From NCBI GenBank assembly GCA_963623875.1, contig CAVFNL010000041.1, forward strand, positions 15,067 to 79,066: a stretch of DNA of 64,000 nucleotides, in the 5' to 3' direction. Below the pieces are notes generated by a model. The model saw only the letters and a list, made by a program, of their open reading frames with translations, was not told the origin of the DNA and did not search any database. This document shows positions 60,844 through 64,000 of the stretch, one piece after another (within the stretch, counting starts at the first letter, position 1; each line of letters opens with the position of its first letter). The position numbers and the translations under genes are program-made. Source of the DNA: UBA3206 sp963623875 (lineage in GTDB: Bacteria; Bacillota_I; Bacilli_A; Acholeplasmatales; Anaeroplasmataceae).

Positions 60844-60870
60844 AGACTTAGTTAATAAGTCTTTTTTTTT
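60844..60870 (+). terminator. Terminator of the tRNA cluster
   Basis: AGACTTA (60844-60850) pairs with TAAGTCT (60856-60862), then a long T run. Confidence 0.8.
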
Positions 60871-60999
60871 GACTATTTTTATTTTAACATAGAGTGCTTT
60901 AATATATATTTAATTTTTTTAAAATGATTAAAAATATAAAGAAATATTTCAAATAAATATGATATAATTTTTTTAGTTAATGAAAGAAGAGGATTTAAA

Positions 61000-62022
61000 A
61001 TGATTTGTTTTTTAAATGATTATAATTGTATCGGCTCAAGTGAAATACTCGAAGCTCTTGCTAAATATAGTAAGGAAAATAATTATGGATATGGCAAAGA
61101 TTATCATACCGCTAATGCTATAAAATATATTAGAGAAGAAATGGAAAAACCTAATGCAGATGTTTATTTTCTTGTAGGTGGAACGGTTACTAATAGAGTA
61201 GGCCTTTATCAAATGTTAAGGCCATATGAAGCAGTTATTGGGGTTGAAAGCGGTCATATTAATGTCCATGAAACAGGTGCAGTTGAGTCAACAGGACATA
61301 AAGTTTTAACAGCGGAAGGACATAATGGTAAATTATCATCACAAGATATTTTAAATATATTAAATGACCATCAAGATAATCATAAAGTATTACCACGTGC
61401 TGTTTATATTTCACAACCAACTGAAATAGGTACTATTTATTCTAAAAAAGAAATTGAAGAAATTCGTGCAGTATGTACGAAGAATGATTTATATTTATTT
61501 ATAGATGGTGCAAGACTTGGATGCGCATTAATGTGCGATGATAATGATTTGACATTAAAAGATTTAGCATCTAATGCTGATATATTCTATATTGGTGGGA
61601 CAAAAAATGGCGCACCATTTGGAGAAGCACTTATTATATTATGCGATGAATTAAAAAAGAATTTTTCGTATTTAATAAAAAATCAAGGTGCATTACTTGC
61701 AAAAGGATATATTTCAGGAATTATATTTGAAGAATTCTTTAAGGATGGATTGTACTATAGAAATGCTAAAAATAGTGTAGTTATGGCAAAACGTCTTAGA
61801 GAAGTATTTAATAGCCATGGAATAAAAGAAGCTTACATAAATCCTACTAATCAAGTGTTTGTGAGCCTTGATAAAGAAAAGTTTGATAAATTATCTGAAA
61901 CTATAATGTTTGAAAAATGGGAAGAAAAAGATGGTAAAATAATATCTAGGTTTGTTACTAATTTTAATACATCAAAAGATGATATAAGCAAATTAAATGA
62001 AACTTTAAACAAGATTATTTAA
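61000..62022 (+). CDS. ltaE: Low-specificity L-threonine aldolase
   Basis: 340 residues. Fold-type I PLP enzyme that splits threonine into glycine and acetaldehyde. Substrate histidine region E-S-G-H-I-N (~83-88), PLP-ring aspartate D-G-A-R-L (169-173) and PLP lysine Lys202 in G-G-T-K-N-G. ATG 61000 follows AGAAGAGGA. A single-gene unit with a TATAAT box at 60963-60968. Confidence 0.9.
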   Translation: MICFLNDYNCIGSSEILEALAKYSKENNYGYGKDYHTANAIKYIREEMEKPNADVYFLVGGTVTNRVGLYQMLRPYEAVIGVESGHINVHETGAVESTGHKVLTAEGHNGKLSSQDILNILNDHQDNHKVLPRAVYISQPTEIGTIYSKKEIEEIRAVCTKNDLYLFIDGARLGCALMCDDNDLTLKDLASNADIFYIGGTKNGAPFGEALIILCDELKKNFSYLIKNQGALLAKGYISGIIFEEFFKDGLYYRNAKNSVVMAKRLREVFNSHGIKEAYINPTNQVFVSLDKEKFDKLSETIMFEKWEEKDGKIISRFVTNFNTSKDDISKLNETLNKII

Positions 62023-62129
62023 TGATATAAAATTATATAAAAAATAGATGAAAAAAAACATAATTGACTATAAAAAATCTATTCATATATTTTCTAAAAA
62101 ATTGTATAATAATTATAGAGGTGATTATT

Positions 62130-63548
62130 ATGCGTAAAACAAAAATTATATGTACTTTAGGTCCTGCTTCAGATTCATATGAAGTATTAAAAGAAGCTTT
62201 TAAGGCTGGACTTGATTGCGCTAGATTAAACTTTTCACATGGAACATATGATGAAAAGAAAGAAAAAATTGATTTAATTCATAGATTAAATGAAGAATTA
62301 GGAACTAATGTTCCAGTTATGCTTGATACAAAAGGACCTGAAATAAGAGTCCGTAATTTTGAAGGAGATAAAATCCTTTTAAATGAAGGGGATGAATTTA
62401 GACTATCTCCAGATAAAGATTTACTTGGTAATTCTAAGATTTGTGGACTAACATATCCTGATCTTGCAGACTATGTAAAAGTGGGTAATAAGATACTTGT
62501 CGATGATGGTAAAATTCAACTTGTAGTTACAGGAATTGAAGACAGAGTACTTGTAACTAAAGTGTTAAATAGTGGAAGTATTTCTAACCATAAGTCTATT
62601 AATATTCCAGATGTAATAGTAAATATGCCTTATCTATCAGAAGTAGATAAGAATGATATTATTTTTGGATGTGAGAATAACGTTGACTATATTGCGGCAT
62701 CATTCGTGCGTCGTAGACAAGATATTCTTGATTTAAAAGAATTATTACATGAGCATGGTGGAGATGATATTAAGATTATATCTAAGATTGAAAACACAGA
62801 AGGTGTTTCAAATATGGATGATATCATTGATGAATCAGATGGAATAATGGTTGCTCGTGGTGATTTAGGAGTTGAAGTTGCATATAAGAAACTTCCATCA
62901 ATTCAAAAAGATATGATAAATAGATGTTATCATAAAGGAAAACTTGTTGTAACAGCAACTCAAATGCTTGATTCAATGCAACAAAATCCACGTCCTACAC
63001 GTGCTGAAGTATCAGATGTTGCGAATGCTGTTTATGATTCAACATCATGTACAATGTTATCAGGTGAAACAGCTGCTGGTAAATATCCTATTGAAGCTAT
63101 TAAAGCAATGAGCGATATTGATAGATATGCTGAAGAAGATATCAATTATAAGAATAGATTTACAAAGAATCATATTTCTTTAGGATCAGATGAACATTCA
63201 GTAATTGCTAATAGTGCTGTACAAGCTTCATTCCAAACTAATGCTAAAGCGATTATTTGTGTAACAATGTATGGAAAAACAGCTGAAATTATTTCAGCAT
63301 ACAGACCAGAATGTCCAATTATTGCGATTACTGTAAATCCAAAAGCTTGCCGCCAATTAAATTTAGCTTGGGGAGTTGTTCCAGTCCCTGCTGAAAGAAA
63401 AAATACAACAGATGAACTATTCTTATATGCTATAGAGAAAGCAAAAGAAACAGGGCTTGTTGAAGCAGGTGACAATGTAGTAATTACTACATCTTCTGTA
63501 ATCGGTGTTGGTGTTACGGATACTCTAAAACTTCATACAATTAGATAG
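62130..63548 (+). CDS. pyk: Pyruvate kinase
   Basis: 472 residues. ATG 62130 follows AGAGGTG; the frame upstream crosses the promoter (TTCATA 62082, 17-base spacer, TATAAT 62105). Catalytic features: R-L-N-F-S-H-G (32-38), D-T-K-G-P-E-I-R (~66-73), K-I-E-N-T-E-G, V-A-R-G-D-L-G-V-E and T-A-T-Q-M-L-D-S-M. No extra C-terminal PEP-utiliser domain, unlike Bacillus-type enzymes. It produces ATP and pyruvate, the end point for the uronate route as well as glycolysis. Confidence 0.96.
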   Translation: MRKTKIICTLGPASDSYEVLKEAFKAGLDCARLNFSHGTYDEKKEKIDLIHRLNEELGTNVPVMLDTKGPEIRVRNFEGDKILLNEGDEFRLSPDKDLLGNSKICGLTYPDLADYVKVGNKILVDDGKIQLVVTGIEDRVLVTKVLNSGSISNHKSINIPDVIVNMPYLSEVDKNDIIFGCENNVDYIAASFVRRRQDILDLKELLHEHGGDDIKIISKIENTEGVSNMDDIIDESDGIMVARGDLGVEVAYKKLPSIQKDMINRCYHKGKLVVTATQMLDSMQQNPRPTRAEVSDVANAVYDSTSCTMLSGETAAGKYPIEAIKAMSDIDRYAEEDINYKNRFTKNHISLGSDEHSVIANSAVQASFQTNAKAIICVTMYGKTAEIISAYRPECPIIAITVNPKACRQLNLAWGVVPVPAERKNTTDELFLYAIEKAKETGLVEAGDNVVITTSSVIGVGVTDTLKLHTIR

Positions 63549-63555
63549 CGTTTAT

Positions 63556-63590
63556 AAATCTTCAAAGTTTAATACTTTGGAGATTTTTTA
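63556..63590 (+). terminator. Terminator of pyk
   Basis: AAATCTTCAAAGT (63556-63568) pairs with ACTTTGGAGATTT (63574-63586) with wobble pairs, then T run. Confidence 0.75.
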
Positions 63591-63614
63591 TTATATTAGG
63601 TTTGCCTAATATAA
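63591..63614. repeat. Perfect 10-bp inverted repeat
   Basis: TTATATTAGG and CCTAATATAA with a TTTG loop, immediately after the pyk terminator. It could be a back-up terminator for minus-strand transcription or a protein-binding site. Confidence 0.4.
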
Positions 63615-64000
63615 AAACTACATAATAGAATTTGTTAGAAAAAGAGCATAAAGTCTAATTTAATAGGTAAGACATAGTATTAAACACGGTTCTCAAATTT
63701 ACATATGCAAATTGATGGCCTGTGTAAGAAGCGTCACTTATAGGTTGGTCTAAAATTGCATGTTTTATATTTAATGGTCGTTTTAATTATTAAAGTCAAT
63801 GTTAAAAAGTCCAAGTTTTTGTCTTCACTCCAAATTGAGCATCTTCATTATATCCTTAACATTTTAATGAATGAATTTGTTTTTTGCCTTTAATTTTTGG
63901 AAACTAAATAATCTAATAAAATTGTTGATTTAGAATAGTTTAATGTGAAAGTGTCAAGATAAAATAAACCAGTTTGGTCAACTTTTTTTGAACCACTATT
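63615..64000. other. 386-base stretch with no convincing gene
   Basis: Both strands are broken by stops. The minus strand has short stretches that read like protein (N-E-D-A-Q-F-G-V-K-T-K-T-W-T-F before a stop near 63805, and the edge frame at 63890-64000), which may be remnants of a decayed gene. No RNA gene recognised. Confidence 0.4.
63890..64000 (-). CDS. Possible 3' end of a gene entering from the right edge
   Basis: An open minus-strand frame of 36 codons plus TAA reaches the window edge; it reads ...V-D-Q-T-G-L-F-Y-L-D-T-F-T-L-N-Y. Too short to assign or to be sure it is coding. Confidence 0.25.
   Translation of the reverse strand, partial: NSGSKKVDQTGLFYLDTFTLNYSKSTILLDYLVSKN

Noticed and set aside
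63615..64000. Insertion-sequence end or transposase remnant
   Set aside because: No transposase motif, terminal inverted repeats or target duplication can be seen; the short coding-like stretches are not enough.

Overview
The window is a low-GC, gene-dense, mostly one-directional (+ strand) segment of a bacterial chromosome. Shine-Dalgarno sites of the GAGGTG type, an atpZ-I-B-E-F-H-A-G-D-C order followed by a ywzB homologue, a walJ-rlmH pair, MocR and ECF-type genes and LplB/YtcP-type sugar transporters point to Bacillota, possibly a lineage near Erysipelotrichia/Mollicutes; this placement is inference. UGA is a stop (GTGA and ATGA overlaps at 25132 and 41408) and a CCA-anticodon tRNA-Trp is present, so the mycoplasma code is not used. 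I see no phage, insertion sequence or CRISPR array.

Layout. 1-6352: tRNA-Trp plus a 5'-half tRNA-Trp fragment, a very large CvpA-like membrane protein, tRNA-His, an unknown membrane protein and galU. 6357-8851: a divergent MocR regulator and ECF S-component pair. 8914-23705: a pectin/oligogalacturonide region with a cytoplasmic beta-propeller protein, a methyltransferase, a cytoplasmic pectinesterase, two LplB/YtcP-type permeases, a very large substrate-binding lipoprotein, an MsmX-type ATPase, five small unknown membrane proteins and a cytoplasmic GH28 polygalacturonase. 23971-31853: rpiB, the complete F1Fo ATP synthase operon and ywzB. 31843-41887: a YigZ-family gene, a fused CCA-adding enzyme/YhaM exoribonuclease, two ~930-1000-residue PrsA-like lipoproteins, and walJ-rlmH. 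42007-46457: uxaB-uxaA-uxaC. 46508-50924: an MscS channel, an AEC transporter and leuS. 51246-52661: two secreted proteins of unknown function. 52849-58981: tyrA-aroB-aroA-chorismate mutase-aroE-aroC and a GltD-like flavoprotein. 59182-63548: a membrane-anchored four-unit YegP-like protein, a tRNA Asp-Arg-Val-Thr cluster, threonine aldolase and pyruvate kinase. The last ~400 bases hold no convincing gene.

How the parts fit. Methylated oligogalacturonides would be bound by the 15931 lipoprotein, imported by the 13986/15037 permeases with the 19709 ATPase, de-esterified by the 12123 pectinesterase and cut by the 22149 polygalacturonase, all inside the cell because neither enzyme has a signal peptide. 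Galacturonate would then pass through UxaC, UxaB and UxaA to 2-keto-3-deoxygluconate; the kinase and aldolase that follow are not in this window, but pyruvate kinase is. The most unusual single gene is the CCA-adding enzyme/YhaM fusion (32652-34679), which is preceded by a leader that can form mutually exclusive hairpins.
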